Shown piece by piece: positions 1 through 8,007 of a DNA stretch of 64,000 nt. A program made the translations under genes and the position numbers. Within the stretch, counting starts at the first letter, position 1; each line of letters opens with the position of its first letter. Source of the DNA: Duganella sp. Root1480D1 (lineage in GTDB: Bacteria; Pseudomonadota; Gammaproteobacteria; Burkholderiales; Burkholderiaceae_D); contig NZ_LMFZ01000012.1 in the NCBI RefSeq assembly GCF_001427305.1, forward strand, positions 248,001 through 312,000, written 5' to 3'. Below the pieces are notes generated by a model. It saw only the letters and a program-made list of their open reading frames with translations. It did no database searches and was not told the origin of the DNA.

Positions 1-84
1 TCCACCGGTACTTCCGTCCATAACACCGGCCCGAAAGAGTGGCAGGTGAAGATCGAGTCCCTGAAAGCGGCACAGCCAGCATAA
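1..84 (+). CDS. C-terminal end of probable class I fumarate hydratase (partial)
   Basis: The first 84 bases are one open frame ending in TAA at 82-84. It encodes 27 residues that include SVHNTGPKEWQVKI. That kind of ending (SVH.TGP..WQ..I) is what I remember from class I [4Fe-4S] fumarases of betaproteobacteria, which convert fumarate and malate in the TCA cycle. The next gene starts on the base directly after the stop, so the two are probably co-transcribed. The catalytic and cluster-binding parts lie outside the window, so the call rests on a short tail and on the murI neighbour. Confidence 0.55.
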   Translation, partial: STGTSVHNTGPKEWQVKIESLKAAQPA

Positions 85-921
85 ATGGTCCATCCAGTTC
101 CCTCCTCCGCCGACGCACCGATCGGCGTCTTTGATTCCGGCGTCGGAGGGCTCTCCGTGCTGCGCCATATCCATGCGCAGTTGCCGCACGAGCACGTGAT
201 GTACTTCGCCGATTCCGCCTTTACGCCCTACGGTGCAAAGACGAACGAATGGCTGGTACAGCGTGCCATCGCGGTGACGGCCTTCCTGCTCGAAAAAGGC
301 GCGAAGGCGCTGGTGGTGGCCTGCAACACCGCCACGGTGGCGGCCATCAAGGCAGTGCGCGCGGCCTACCCTGCCCTGCCGGTGGTTGGCGTGGAACCGG
401 GCCTGAAACCCGGCGCCGCTGCCACCCGCAACGGCACGGTCGCCGTCCTGGCAACGGCGAGCACACTGCGCGGCGAGAAGTTCCTGGCGCTGCGCGAGCA
501 GATTTCCAGCACCAGCGGCACGCGCTTCCTGCTGCAGCCATGCGTCGGCCTGATGGAACGCATCGAACAGGGCGACCTGACCGGCAAAGAAACCGCAGCC
601 ATGCTGAAGGGCTATGTGGAGCCGCTGCTGGACCAGGGCGCCGATACCCTGGTTCTCGGCTGCACGCACTATCCATTCGTGCAGGACGCCATCGCGCAGC
701 TTGTTGCAGCACGCGGCGATGCCACTGCCGTTACCCTGATCGACACCGGCGACGCCGTGGCGCGCCAACTGGCACGCCTGCTGGAAGGCGCCGCCCTGCT
801 GCGCCCGGGCGGCACCCCGGCCCACCTGCACGGCTACACCAGCGGCAGCGCGGCAGCCTTGCAACAGCAGTTTGCCAACCTGCTTGGCCTGCACCCCAAG
901 GTCGAATCCGTAGTGGTTTGA
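85..921 (+). CDS. murI: Glutamate racemase MurI
   Basis: This cytoplasmic enzyme makes D-glutamate from L-glutamate for peptidoglycan synthesis without a cofactor. The 278-residue length is normal for the family. The substrate-loop motif DSGVGG lies at residues 17-22. The two catalytic cysteines sit in ACNTAT (Cys80) and GCTHYPF (Cys193). The ATG directly abuts the stop of the preceding gene, which suggests translational coupling. The few residues before PIGVFDSG are slightly longer than in some homologues, but no better start is visible. The tRNA-His promoter begins a few bases after its stop. Confidence 0.97.
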   Translation: MVHPVPSSADAPIGVFDSGVGGLSVLRHIHAQLPHEHVMYFADSAFTPYGAKTNEWLVQRAIAVTAFLLEKGAKALVVACNTATVAAIKAVRAAYPALPVVGVEPGLKPGAAATRNGTVAVLATASTLRGEKFLALREQISSTSGTRFLLQPCVGLMERIEQGDLTGKETAAMLKGYVEPLLDQGADTLVLGCTHYPFVQDAIAQLVAARGDATAVTLIDTGDAVARQLARLLEGAALLRPGGTPAHLHGYTSGSAAALQQQFANLLGLHPKVESVVV

Positions 922-928
922 AATATAT

Positions 929-957
929 TTGCCAGTTCCGGCACAAGCCTATATAAT
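929..957 (+). promoter_or_regulatory. Sigma-70 promoter of tRNA-His
   Basis: A -35 box TTGCCA (929-934) and a perfect -10 box TATAAT (952-957) are separated by 17 bases. A start site would fall near 964, about 35 bases before the tRNA. No gene other than the tRNA follows on this strand before the element terminator at 1097-1130. Confidence 0.8.
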
Positions 958-999
958 CTCGGCTCTGTCGCGCTACGGGGCGATAGAAAGCAGTCAGTG

Positions 1000-1075
1000 G
1001 TGGCTGTAGCTCAGTTGGTAGAGTCCAGGATTGTGATTCCTGTTGTCGTGGGTTCGAGCCCCATCAGCCACCCCA
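1000..1075 (+). tRNA. tRNA-His (anticodon GTG)
   Basis: A full cloverleaf is readable. The acceptor stem is GTGGCTG (1000-1006) pairing with CAGCCAC (1065-1071). Discriminator C is at 1072 and an encoded CCA at 1073-1075. The anticodon loop TTGTGAT places GTG at 1033-1035. Base 999 is G, giving the extra G(-1) opposite C73 that is the identity mark of histidine tRNAs. The gene is intact although a mobile element is integrated in its 3' end, because the element restores the sequence. Confidence 0.97.
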
Positions 1076-1081
1076 AAGAAT
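1059..1081 (+). repeat. attL: left 23-bp direct repeat of the integrated element
   Basis: The 23 bases from CCCCATCAGCCACC to CAAAGAAT cover the 3' side of the T arm, the acceptor strand and CCA of tRNA-His plus six bases beyond. They recur without mismatch at 12034-12056. A repeated tRNA 3' end flanking an integrase gene is the normal scar of tyrosine-recombinase integration. Confidence 0.93.
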
Positions 1082-1096
1082 ACCGCTAGTGCGCGC

Positions 1097-1130
1097 AAGG
1101 CCTTGATTTCTATAGGAATCAAGGCCTTTT
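1097..1130 (+). terminator. Terminator supplied by the element downstream of tRNA-His
   Basis: A perfect 12-bp stem (AAGGCCTTGATT at 1097-1108 with its complement at 1117-1128) with an 8-base loop ends in TTTT. It lies just inside the left end of the element, where it can end tRNA-His transcription. The tRNA's presumed native terminator now sits 11 kb away at 12061. Confidence 0.85.
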
Positions 1131-1190
1131 GCGTAAAAGGCTAAACGGAGTTGATACACGGTCTGTCACACAACCAACGTGGAGCAGACT

Positions 1191-2921
1191 ATGAAAGCAA
1201 TCTCTGAAGGTATTTACCAACGCGGCAAAAACGGCACGAAGTATGTGCGTCGCCGCATCCCAGCCGACATTCGCGCGGCCTACCCTGCCTGCCAAGAACA
1301 CATCGTCCGGAGCCTCGGCACTGCCGACCTGCGCGACGCCAAAGAGCTGGCGCGTGCTGAACTTGCACGTATCGACACCGAGTTCCGGCAGAAGCGTCAA
1401 GAGCTCGACCTGAGCCGAGTTTCGTTGAACCCGAAGCGCATTGCCCGGCTTGATAATGAGCAGCTCGAGAGCGTTGCCCGCTTCTGGGTCCACCGGGTCT
1501 TGCTGAACGATGACCGTATTCGCCAGGATGGTCTGGATGATACAAAATTCGATGAGCTCGGCGAGAAGCTAGCAAGCCAACGTACCGAGCTCGGCCGAGT
1601 GCTCGCCCAGGGGAAGAGCATGAGCGTGTATCCAGCGCTGCACGGCTTCCTACGTCTGTGCGGCTTGGACTTCGCGCCCGAAAAAGACGAGGCGAAGCGT
1701 GCCTCTTACACCTTCCTGCGTTCGGTGATTGAGTCGCTGGACTACCAGCTCGCGCGGCAACGGGGGGAGCTGGTGGACACCGACAAGGTGGCCCCAGCAA
1801 CGACTCATCCGCTGTACGTCGTAGCGCCTGAGCGCGCTCCCGAAAACCCGGAGATGCCAACTTGGGCGAAAGTATTCGAGACCTGGCGCGATTATGTTAA
1901 GAACCGCCGGTCCACCACCACCATTGCCTCCCAAACTCCTTGGCGCGACCTGGAGCGGTTTGCTGCAACACGCGGCACGCGTATGCCAGCCGAAGTTACT
2001 CCGGAGCTGATGACTTCCTTCGCACATTACATGTTCGAACGGGGTCTGGAAGTCGGGACCATCAACGAACGGATATCGAAGGTTCGCGCCATCTACAAGA
2101 TTGCTGTGGGCAAGCACGTTCTAAAAACGAATCCTGCTCTGCACACCTTAGGCTTCAAGGAAAATGGCGTCAAACAACGCAAGAAGCGTCGTTTGCCCTT
2201 TGACCCTGCCGACCTAGCAACGGTGTTCTCTTCTGAAGTGTTTACGCAGCACAAGCGGTCCAGAGGGCAGTCCGGAGAGGCGAGTTACTGGATTCCTTTG
2301 TTGATGTTCTACACCGGCGCACGCCCTGAAGAGATTGCGGGGCTGGCGCTGAGCGACCTCTGCCGCGATGCAAAGTTCGGTTGGTATTTCAATATTGTCG
2401 ACCGGCCTGGCGACGAAGACCGCGACCTTTTTGACGACGACGACGTGCCTGAAAGCCATCGCCGGACCTTGAAAAATTCGATGTCCATCCGTCGAGTCCC
2501 TGTTGCACAGGAGCTGATTGATTTGGGCCTGCTGCGTTACGTCGAGTGGTTGCGCGGAAGTGACTCAACCGTTTTCTTCCCAACGCTAAAGAAAGACTTC
2601 CACGGAAAGCTCTCGGGCTCGTTCTCGAAGTTCTTTGGTCGATATAAGCGAGCTATCGGCATCACCGATAGTCGCAAGGTGTTGTACTCGTTGCGCCACT
2701 CGATGAAAGACCTGCTCGAAGCGGCCGGCGTGCCATCCAAGTATTTGCAGCGCGTACTCGGCCATACCACAGGCGATGGCAAGGTTACTGATGGCTACGG
2801 TTCGGACTTGCCGTTCAGCCGCCTGTCCAAGTACTTCTCTCGCGTACAGTTTCCTGTTATCCCAGCGCTACCCTGGGAACCAGGTCACGGAACTGTCAGC
2901 CTGAAAGACGGCAAGTCCTGA
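1191..2921 (+). CDS. Tyrosine recombinase / integrase of the element
   Basis: This enzyme catalyses site-specific integration and excision at the tRNA-His 3' end. The 576-residue protein starts with a segment (GIYQRGKNGTKYVRRRIPADIR) typical of integrases with a DUF6538-like N-terminus. A SAM-like core-binding domain follows at roughly residues 225-320, then the catalytic domain. Visible catalytic residues are Arg378 (TGARPEE), Arg502 (SLRHS), His525 (LGHT) and Tyr536 (DGYGS). The usual first His of the HxxR box is Tyr here, which is seen in this branch. I chose ATG 1191 because GGAG at 1181-1184 is well spaced for it. A GTG at 1179 is in frame but lies within that site. Confidence 0.95.
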   Translation: MKAISEGIYQRGKNGTKYVRRRIPADIRAAYPACQEHIVRSLGTADLRDAKELARAELARIDTEFRQKRQELDLSRVSLNPKRIARLDNEQLESVARFWVHRVLLNDDRIRQDGLDDTKFDELGEKLASQRTELGRVLAQGKSMSVYPALHGFLRLCGLDFAPEKDEAKRASYTFLRSVIESLDYQLARQRGELVDTDKVAPATTHPLYVVAPERAPENPEMPTWAKVFETWRDYVKNRRSTTTIASQTPWRDLERFAATRGTRMPAEVTPELMTSFAHYMFERGLEVGTINERISKVRAIYKIAVGKHVLKTNPALHTLGFKENGVKQRKKRRLPFDPADLATVFSSEVFTQHKRSRGQSGEASYWIPLLMFYTGARPEEIAGLALSDLCRDAKFGWYFNIVDRPGDEDRDLFDDDDVPESHRRTLKNSMSIRRVPVAQELIDLGLLRYVEWLRGSDSTVFFPTLKKDFHGKLSGSFSKFFGRYKRAIGITDSRKVLYSLRHSMKDLLEAAGVPSKYLQRVLGHTTGDGKVTDGYGSDLPFSRLSKYFSRVQFPVIPALPWEPGHGTVSLKDGKS

Positions 2922-2957
2922 CTACACCGGCCCGTCGGTTTGTTCGACGGGCCGGAA

Positions 2958-5588
2958 CTATAGAGCCAGAGCGCGCCGGGACGTGCGTTCGAGGTCAAGG
3001 GCCGCGTGCTTGACGTCCAGCCGCGACATAGCCTGCGGTAGCAGCTCGCGGTCGTCGGTATAAATCGTCACCCCGTGGCGCGCGCGGCTGATGGCGACGT
3101 AGTAGAGGGAGTGGTTAGCCATCGCACTGGTTACGTCCGCCTCGACCAGAACGCGGTCGCAGGTCTGCCCTTGCGCTGCATGGACGGTCGTGCAGTACGC
3201 ATGGTCCAGCTTCAAGGGCTGGTCCAAACTCAATTTCAATGTACTCCCGGCGTCCACCCTGACCGTGAGCTCGCGCGCTGACTCGTCGATTGCCTCGACG
3301 ATGCCGGCCTGCCCGTTGACGATGCCGCGCCGATAGTCGTTCGCAGTGAACCGAAGCCGGTCGCCGACGGCAATTTCGCGCTCTTCCAGCGAATGGACGG
3401 CGACGTGAGGCATGGCGGTCGGTCGCCACTGCACCAAGTCACCGCTTGCCCGACGTAGCGTGATGCAGCCGGGCTCTACTTCCACGACTTGCGCAGTGTC
3501 GCCGCGCCGGAGACCGATACTGTCATAGTGCCGCAGCGCCTCGATGATGTTGCCTGGTGAGTAGCTTAGTGAACTCTGCAACTGTGCCCGTGTCAGGTCC
3601 TGGCTCTCCATGACCGACACGATGACACCGGTACTTGCGAGTCCGAGCCGCTGGCGCACCATCTCATTGATGGACCGGCGGGCTCGGTTCGTCCCCGCTA
3701 CAACCAATATCTTTGCGCGGTCTTCTGGCAGGTGACGGGCATAGTCTCGGGCAATCCGCTGGTAGCGCTCCGTGGCGTGTGGTACCTCAGCGACGGTGGC
3801 CGCAAGTTTCTCCAGTGAGGCCTCGACACGGCCCTCCGCCGCGTCCACCACCGCGGCTCTCAATTTCTCATTCTGCTGGCGCAGGATATCTGTCATCCGC
3901 ACGGTTGCCATGCCCTGCTCTTGGAGCTGACGAAATGGGACCCCGGCCTCGACAGCTTTAAGCTGCCCAGTGTCACCGACCAGCACGGCCCTGGAGCCAG
4001 CCTGCTCAATGGTGGACAGGAGTGCATGCATGTCGCGCAGGCTTACCATCCCGGCTTCGTCTACGACAACCAAGGTCTGGTCGTTCAGCGGCCGGCCCTT
4101 AGCAAGGAATCCAGCAATGGTCATGGCCTGGAATCCCGATTTCTCCAGCTCGCGCGCTGCCGCCGCAGAAGGAGCCAATCCAAACGCCCTGAACTCCGAG
4201 CCGAGATTATCCGAAACCGTGCGCAGCATCGAGGTCTTGCCCGTACCCGCCAGCCCCTGGACACCGACAATGCGGCTATGCGTTGCCAAGATTAACTCTG
4301 CGGCTCGGCGCTGCCCTTCCGTCAGGCTTTCGGGCAGTGCCAACAGGGGCGCAAGGGTTGTGGGTCCCCCGGCGAACAAGTCACCCTGAGTCGGTTGCCA
4401 GATAGCCCTGGTCAACGCACTCCGCCCACGTGCCTCAATCGCCAAGAGCTCTCGCTCTGCCGCTTGCGCTTCCGGTGTAGTAATTCGACGGCCGTCGGCC
4501 GAAGCCAACAGCTCGCCAGAGCTGAGGCGCTGGTCGATGTTAAGCTGCACGTCGTCCAATACGACGGTGCCAGTGCCATGCGCTAGAGCTACATGCGCGA
4601 TTGCGACTCGCTGGACGATTGCACTTCGCTCCGTTAGATGCGCCACCGCATAGTCGACAGCATTCCGGGCGGCCGCCACTAAATCTGCTTGTGGCAGAAG
4701 TGGCGGTTGCGTGGCGCCCCAGTCAATGCCCAGCTCGACCGCCTTCGCCAGCCAGACCTCGCGCAACGCCACACGGTCGATTGACCGGTCCTTACTGCGC
4801 CGCGTGCTTAGTCCTGCTATTTCCCTTTCGCCCGCCGATGCACTGGCGCGGTCCTTGCCCCGCGCCGCCAACGCAGCGTCAATAGCGCGACTGCGCGTAC
4901 TGAACGCGGCAACGTGATGGTCACTGATATGAGCCAGTTCGAATCGCCCGTCCTGATGCGTCCGCCGGACACGATAGCCAAACAACTGTAAGCCTCGGGC
5001 AAGCTCGGCCCGATAGACCGCGCCAAGGAGCTTCTGATGCTCATAAAGGGGCCGACCATCCAATGCACGCCATTGACCGTCCGAGCGCTGGGTCATGTTC
5101 AATAATACGGAGTGCGTATGCACCTGAGGGTCTGCATCCCTGCTTAGGTCATGCTCAAAACGGGCAACGACCAAATTTTTACTATGGACCGTGGCCGTTT
5201 CGCCTTCCTGTGTGCTGCGATACACCGCCAGATTGTCCTGGACGTACCGTAGCGTTGCGCTAACTGCTTCCTGGTGGGCGTCGAGCAAGCGCTCGTCTCC
5301 GCCTATCAGCGCTTGCATACTGACCGATTTAGGCGCGCTAAAGGTCAAATCAAGTCCGGCGGTTCGCACTCCGTCACCGCCGCGATGCATCGCTTCCCCG
5401 TCTGGCAGCGCCCCTTCCAAGAGCGCCTTGAAGGCTTTTGCATCTACGACGCCTTCGAGGCCCAGGGTGGTCGCCCCCGTGCCCCACCATTCCGAGGGAG
5501 CCCGTCCACCCTCTCCGTAATAGTCATCGCTTCCCTCGTAATAGCTGGCAGCGGATTCAGCCGAAGTGACTTTAGCTAGTGTCAGCAC
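2958..5588 (-). CDS. trwC: MOBF relaxase-helicase, TrwC/TraI type
   Basis: This protein would nick and covalently bind the transferred strand at oriT and unwind DNA during conjugative transfer. The N-terminus carries the two Tyr pairs of MOBF relaxases (SYYEGSDDYY, Tyr16/17 and Tyr23/24) and the motif LDLTFSAPKSVS. The metal-binding His triad is near residues 146, 157 and 159 (PQVHTH). A superfamily I helicase follows, with Walker A GLAGTGKT near residue 450 and VVVDEAG. Its 876 residues are close to R388 TrwC. I chose GTG 5588, preceded by GGAGGA and overlapping the coupling-protein stop as GTGCTGA, over an upstream in-frame start that adds 13 unrelated residues. Confidence 0.95.
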   Translation of the reverse strand: MLTLAKVTSAESAASYYEGSDDYYGEGGRAPSEWWGTGATTLGLEGVVDAKAFKALLEGALPDGEAMHRGGDGVRTAGLDLTFSAPKSVSMQALIGGDERLLDAHQEAVSATLRYVQDNLAVYRSTQEGETATVHSKNLVVARFEHDLSRDADPQVHTHSVLLNMTQRSDGQWRALDGRPLYEHQKLLGAVYRAELARGLQLFGYRVRRTHQDGRFELAHISDHHVAAFSTRSRAIDAALAARGKDRASASAGEREIAGLSTRRSKDRSIDRVALREVWLAKAVELGIDWGATQPPLLPQADLVAAARNAVDYAVAHLTERSAIVQRVAIAHVALAHGTGTVVLDDVQLNIDQRLSSGELLASADGRRITTPEAQAAERELLAIEARGRSALTRAIWQPTQGDLFAGGPTTLAPLLALPESLTEGQRRAAELILATHSRIVGVQGLAGTGKTSMLRTVSDNLGSEFRAFGLAPSAAAARELEKSGFQAMTIAGFLAKGRPLNDQTLVVVDEAGMVSLRDMHALLSTIEQAGSRAVLVGDTGQLKAVEAGVPFRQLQEQGMATVRMTDILRQQNEKLRAAVVDAAEGRVEASLEKLAATVAEVPHATERYQRIARDYARHLPEDRAKILVVAGTNRARRSINEMVRQRLGLASTGVIVSVMESQDLTRAQLQSSLSYSPGNIIEALRHYDSIGLRRGDTAQVVEVEPGCITLRRASGDLVQWRPTAMPHVAVHSLEEREIAVGDRLRFTANDYRRGIVNGQAGIVEAIDESARELTVRVDAGSTLKLSLDQPLKLDHAYCTTVHAAQGQTCDRVLVEADVTSAMANHSLYYVAISRARHGVTIYTDDRELLPQAMSRLDVKHAALDLERTSRRALAL

Positions 5589-6856
5589 AGGTCCTCCGCT
5601 ACGAATGCATCCGTCACTTCGTCCCACTGTTGTGGTACCAATCGCAGCCGGTGAACCGGTTCGTCGCCAGCCAACGCGAGGAATCCGCCAAGATTCGGCA
5701 GGCTCGAAATCTCACTGGCGAGCACCAAGCGCTCTTGTGCATGCCGCACACTTTGCGACTCCCCTTGTCCACTCGCGCCGGAGCTACGGCTCAACTCGTG
5801 GCGAAGCACCTCGCGTTCGCCTAGCGCACGAGAGAGCTCATCAGCGGTCGCCGGGTCCGACTTTGCGATAGCCAAAACTGCCAGATTGCGGAAGCAGGAA
5901 CGGAGTACAGTTGCCGATTCACGGCCATACAAGCGGTCGAGTTGCGCCGTGCTTTGGAGCCCAGCGACCACGGCCAGCCCGTGTTTGCGACCGAGCGTTA
6001 ACCCCGCCTCCAGGCCGCTGAGCTTGCCCAAGGCGGCCAGCTCATCAAGTAACAGCCATATCCGCCGCGCAGGGTCCGGTGGCAGTGTCAGCACAGCGTT
6101 CGTAGCAATACCAACCCAGCTCGCGAGCAGTGGCGCCAACGCTGCTTGCATATCGGCTCGCCAGGTCATGAACAGGCTGCCATCGCCAGCTTCGAGCCAC
6201 TCACGGATGCTGAAGGGTCCCGGCTTCAGGAACCGCTGCGGTGACAGATGCGCTGTCAACACGAAGCGCGTAGAAGCCAAGGCCTTGTCCGCACCCTCGT
6301 CGAACAATCCTGCTGCGGGTGTCCCTAGCAAGAGGGCCTCCAACTCCCGTGAAGGCGCAGTAGTGCACCAGTACAGCAAACGCTCTGTCGTCGTCTCGCC
6401 CGACCGAACCAGCGCACGCAACACCTCGGCCAGCAGCACCTGGGCATAGTGGTGCCATGGGGCCGATTCCCCGTGGCCGGCCGGGACGAGGCTGGCTGCG
6501 AGGCGGTCAGCGTCGAAATCGGCGCGGATTTCGTTGAACACACACCAGCCCTCGGCCCGCGCATCGAAGGGATTCAGGAGCCGGTCTCCATCGCGTGCAA
6601 AGCGACTCAGGTACGTACCGTTCGGGTCACAGACGATAGCGCGCTGGCCGCGCGCTCGGATACCGGCCAGTAGCTCTTCGATAAGGGTAGATTTGCCAGC
6701 CCCGGTCGTGCCAGGAACCAGCAAGTGCAGAGTTTCCAGCTCGACGGGCCACGGGTGACCACCGAGCGTCAACCGACGATGCTCCCAGGGTATGGGCTGG
6801 GCAATCAGGGCTTTTGCTTTCGTCGAGCAAAAGCGCCGCAAGGCGTCACGCATCAT
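5582..6856 (-). CDS. trwB: TrwB/TraD-like coupling protein, ATPase part only
   Basis: Type IV coupling proteins bring the relaxase-DNA complex to a secretion channel and pump DNA using ATP. The 424-residue product has Walker A GTTGAGKS at residues 49-56, a Walker B-like LLLDELAALGKL near 265-275, and the downstream GLQSTAQL segment typical of TrwB. The N-terminal membrane anchor of TrwB is missing from this gene. It appears instead as the separate two-TM protein just upstream (6853-7188), whose stop overlaps this ATG as ATGA. The stop also overlaps the relaxase GTG, so the module is tightly coupled. Confidence 0.92.
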   Translation of the reverse strand: MMRDALRRFCSTKAKALIAQPIPWEHRRLTLGGHPWPVELETLHLLVPGTTGAGKSTLIEELLAGIRARGQRAIVCDPNGTYLSRFARDGDRLLNPFDARAEGWCVFNEIRADFDADRLAASLVPAGHGESAPWHHYAQVLLAEVLRALVRSGETTTERLLYWCTTAPSRELEALLLGTPAAGLFDEGADKALASTRFVLTAHLSPQRFLKPGPFSIREWLEAGDGSLFMTWRADMQAALAPLLASWVGIATNAVLTLPPDPARRIWLLLDELAALGKLSGLEAGLTLGRKHGLAVVAGLQSTAQLDRLYGRESATVLRSCFRNLAVLAIAKSDPATADELSRALGEREVLRHELSRSSGASGQGESQSVRHAQERLVLASEISSLPNLGGFLALAGDEPVHRLRLVPQQWDEVTDAFVAEDLC

Positions 6857-7188
6857 TGCTCACTCTCCCAACGTGAGCCGCGAAGACGAAGCACGTCGAG
6901 TGCTGCGCGACGCTGCCAGCGGCGGAGCATCCACCCACTAACGAGCGTTGCGCAGGTAATGCCAAGTCCAGCGCATAGAACCAGCATGGTCAACGCCGTG
7001 CGGTCTCTGGCTCGGCCAAGCAATGCCCCGGTTAGGAGTTGCCAGCCGTCCAACGCCGGGATACCGAGACCGCGCTCCCAAGCGGCAGTCCATGCCAAAA
7101 CTGTTATGACAATGGCCAGCACGGTCCGAACAACGCAGCGGTCCACCGCCGCAAGCAGATGACGCAGGAAAGGGTCGTGCGTTCTCAT
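6853..7188 (-). CDS. Two-TM protein, probable detached membrane anchor of the coupling protein
   Basis: The 111-residue product has two hydrophobic stretches, at about residues 19-40 and 66-90, and a basic C-terminus (WMLRRWQRRAA). This matches in position and size the N-terminal transmembrane domain that is fused to the ATPase in R388 TrwB. The gene overlaps both neighbours by ATGA (7185-7188 and 6853-6856). I infer that it binds the ATPase product to form a two-piece coupling protein. I see no motif that proves this, and a stand-alone role as a small entry-exclusion or regulatory protein remains possible. Confidence 0.7.
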   Translation of the reverse strand: MRTHDPFLRHLLAAVDRCVVRTVLAIVITVLAWTAAWERGLGIPALDGWQLLTGALLGRARDRTALTMLVLCAGLGITCATLVSGWMLRRWQRRAALDVLRLRGSRWESEQ

Positions 7189-7538
7189 GCGGCCCCCCCT
7201 CGCTGTTCGACGCCGCCGGTACGAGCGGCAAGCTGTGCTCGCACTCGGCTCAAGATTTGAGCATCGCGCGCAGCTGCCAGCTCACGCAGCAATAACAGCA
7301 TTTCGCGTTGCTCGATGCTGCCAGCACTAGCCAAGGCTGGCGAAGGGGTGGATACCTTACCCAAGTGTTGCCGCAGTTCCGATAGCTGGGCGGCCACATC
7401 CGACGCCTTGTGCACCGTTGTGACCGTTACGCGGACGTGTTCAGACATCGTGATGCCCTGCGCATCGGCTCTCTGGCGCAGCTCCTTGTACTCGGCCTCG
7501 CTTACTCGCACTTTGATGAAACGGCTCCGCTCGCTCAT
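7185..7538 (-). CDS. TrwA/MobC-like ribbon-helix-helix relaxosome protein
   Basis: The 117-residue product begins MSERSRFIKVRVSEAEYKEL, a short beta strand followed by helices as in ribbon-helix-helix DNA-binding accessory proteins of relaxosomes. It also has RADAQGITMSEHVR, like the second helix of that fold. R388 TrwA is similar in length and occupies the same place before trwB and trwC. It would bind oriT, stimulate nicking and repress the operon. ATG 7538 has GGAGG nine bases upstream. Starts further upstream would run into the preceding gene. Confidence 0.8.
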   Translation of the reverse strand: MSERSRFIKVRVSEAEYKELRQRADAQGITMSEHVRVTVTTVHKASDVAAQLSELRQHLGKVSTPSPALASAGSIEQREMLLLLRELAAARDAQILSRVRAQLAARTGGVEQRGGAA

Positions 7539-7738
7539 TGCTGCGCCTCCACTGAAAATACGGCCTTGGCACTCAGGCTTTTGGACGGCAGACCACAAAT
7601 GTGGACCGCCTCGAAATCGGCGGTGGACTGTTGAAAGCCAGCATTGGCGCGGGTTTTCTGCTTTTCGAACGGGCTATCGAAGATTGCAGGGGTGTGTATC
7701 GTTCTGTTGTCCTGTTTGGGCAGGCTAAAGTGGCGCAT
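7535..7738 (-). CDS. Small protein of unknown function, first gene of the mobilization operon
   Basis: The frame encodes 67 residues (starting MRHFSLPKQDNRTIHT), is preceded by GGAGAG five bases before its ATG, and ends in TGA overlapping the next ATG as ATGA. That is the same coupling used by the three following genes, which argues strongly that it is translated. I recognise no domain. It could be a relaxosome accessory factor, an excisionase-like protein or a leader. A candidate nic-like sequence lies inside it at 7671-7678. Confidence 0.6.
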   Translation of the reverse strand: MRHFSLPKQDNRTIHTPAIFDSPFEKQKTRANAGFQQSTADFEAVHICGLPSKSLSAKAVFSVEAQQ

Positions 7739-7762
7739 TTTCGCTCTCCAATCGGTTAATGG

Positions 7763-7999
7763 ATGAGCCGTATAGCAACCACCTGTTTATCTGGCCTAAA
7801 TCGCTTCCAGACCACTGTGCACTCTGCAAACTACTTGCTAAACTACAAATTTCCTCGACACACCGTCGCCGAGACCGAAGTGCCGGTGGCAAGGCGCGAG
7901 CAACTCCTCTTGCAAGTCGCGAGTCCCGCCGGGGATGTACAGGCTGTGAGGGACGCGCTGCAGCGCTACGTGGGCACTACAAACTTTAAAGTTGAATAG
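7763..7999 (+). CDS. Small protein of unknown function next to the large cargo gene
   Basis: This 78-residue frame starts only 24 bases from the divergent mobilization operon and ends 8 bases before the 1123-aa gene. Its second half (VAETEVPVARREQLLLQV and on) has strong third-position GC preference and looks coding. The first third is less clear and the ribosome-binding site is poor, so the true start could be further in. No family is recognised. Position suggests co-transcription with the large membrane protein. Confidence 0.5.
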   Translation: MSRIATTCLSGLNRFQTTVHSANYLLNYKFPRHTVAETEVPVARREQLLLQVASPAGDVQAVRDALQRYVGTTNFKVE

Positions 8000-8007
8000 G
8001 CGACTAT

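Noticed and set aside
5582-6856. Reading the missing N-terminal anchor of the coupling protein as a frameshift artefact
   Set aside because: The upstream frame ends in a proper ATGA overlap identical in style to the other genes of the operon, so two real genes are more likely. The possibility is kept as a check in the findings.
7763-7790. CGTATAGC at the start of the 78-aa gene as an R388-like nic site
   Set aside because: It matches the remembered nick sequence less well than ATAGCCC at 7671-7677 and has no flanking inverted repeat.
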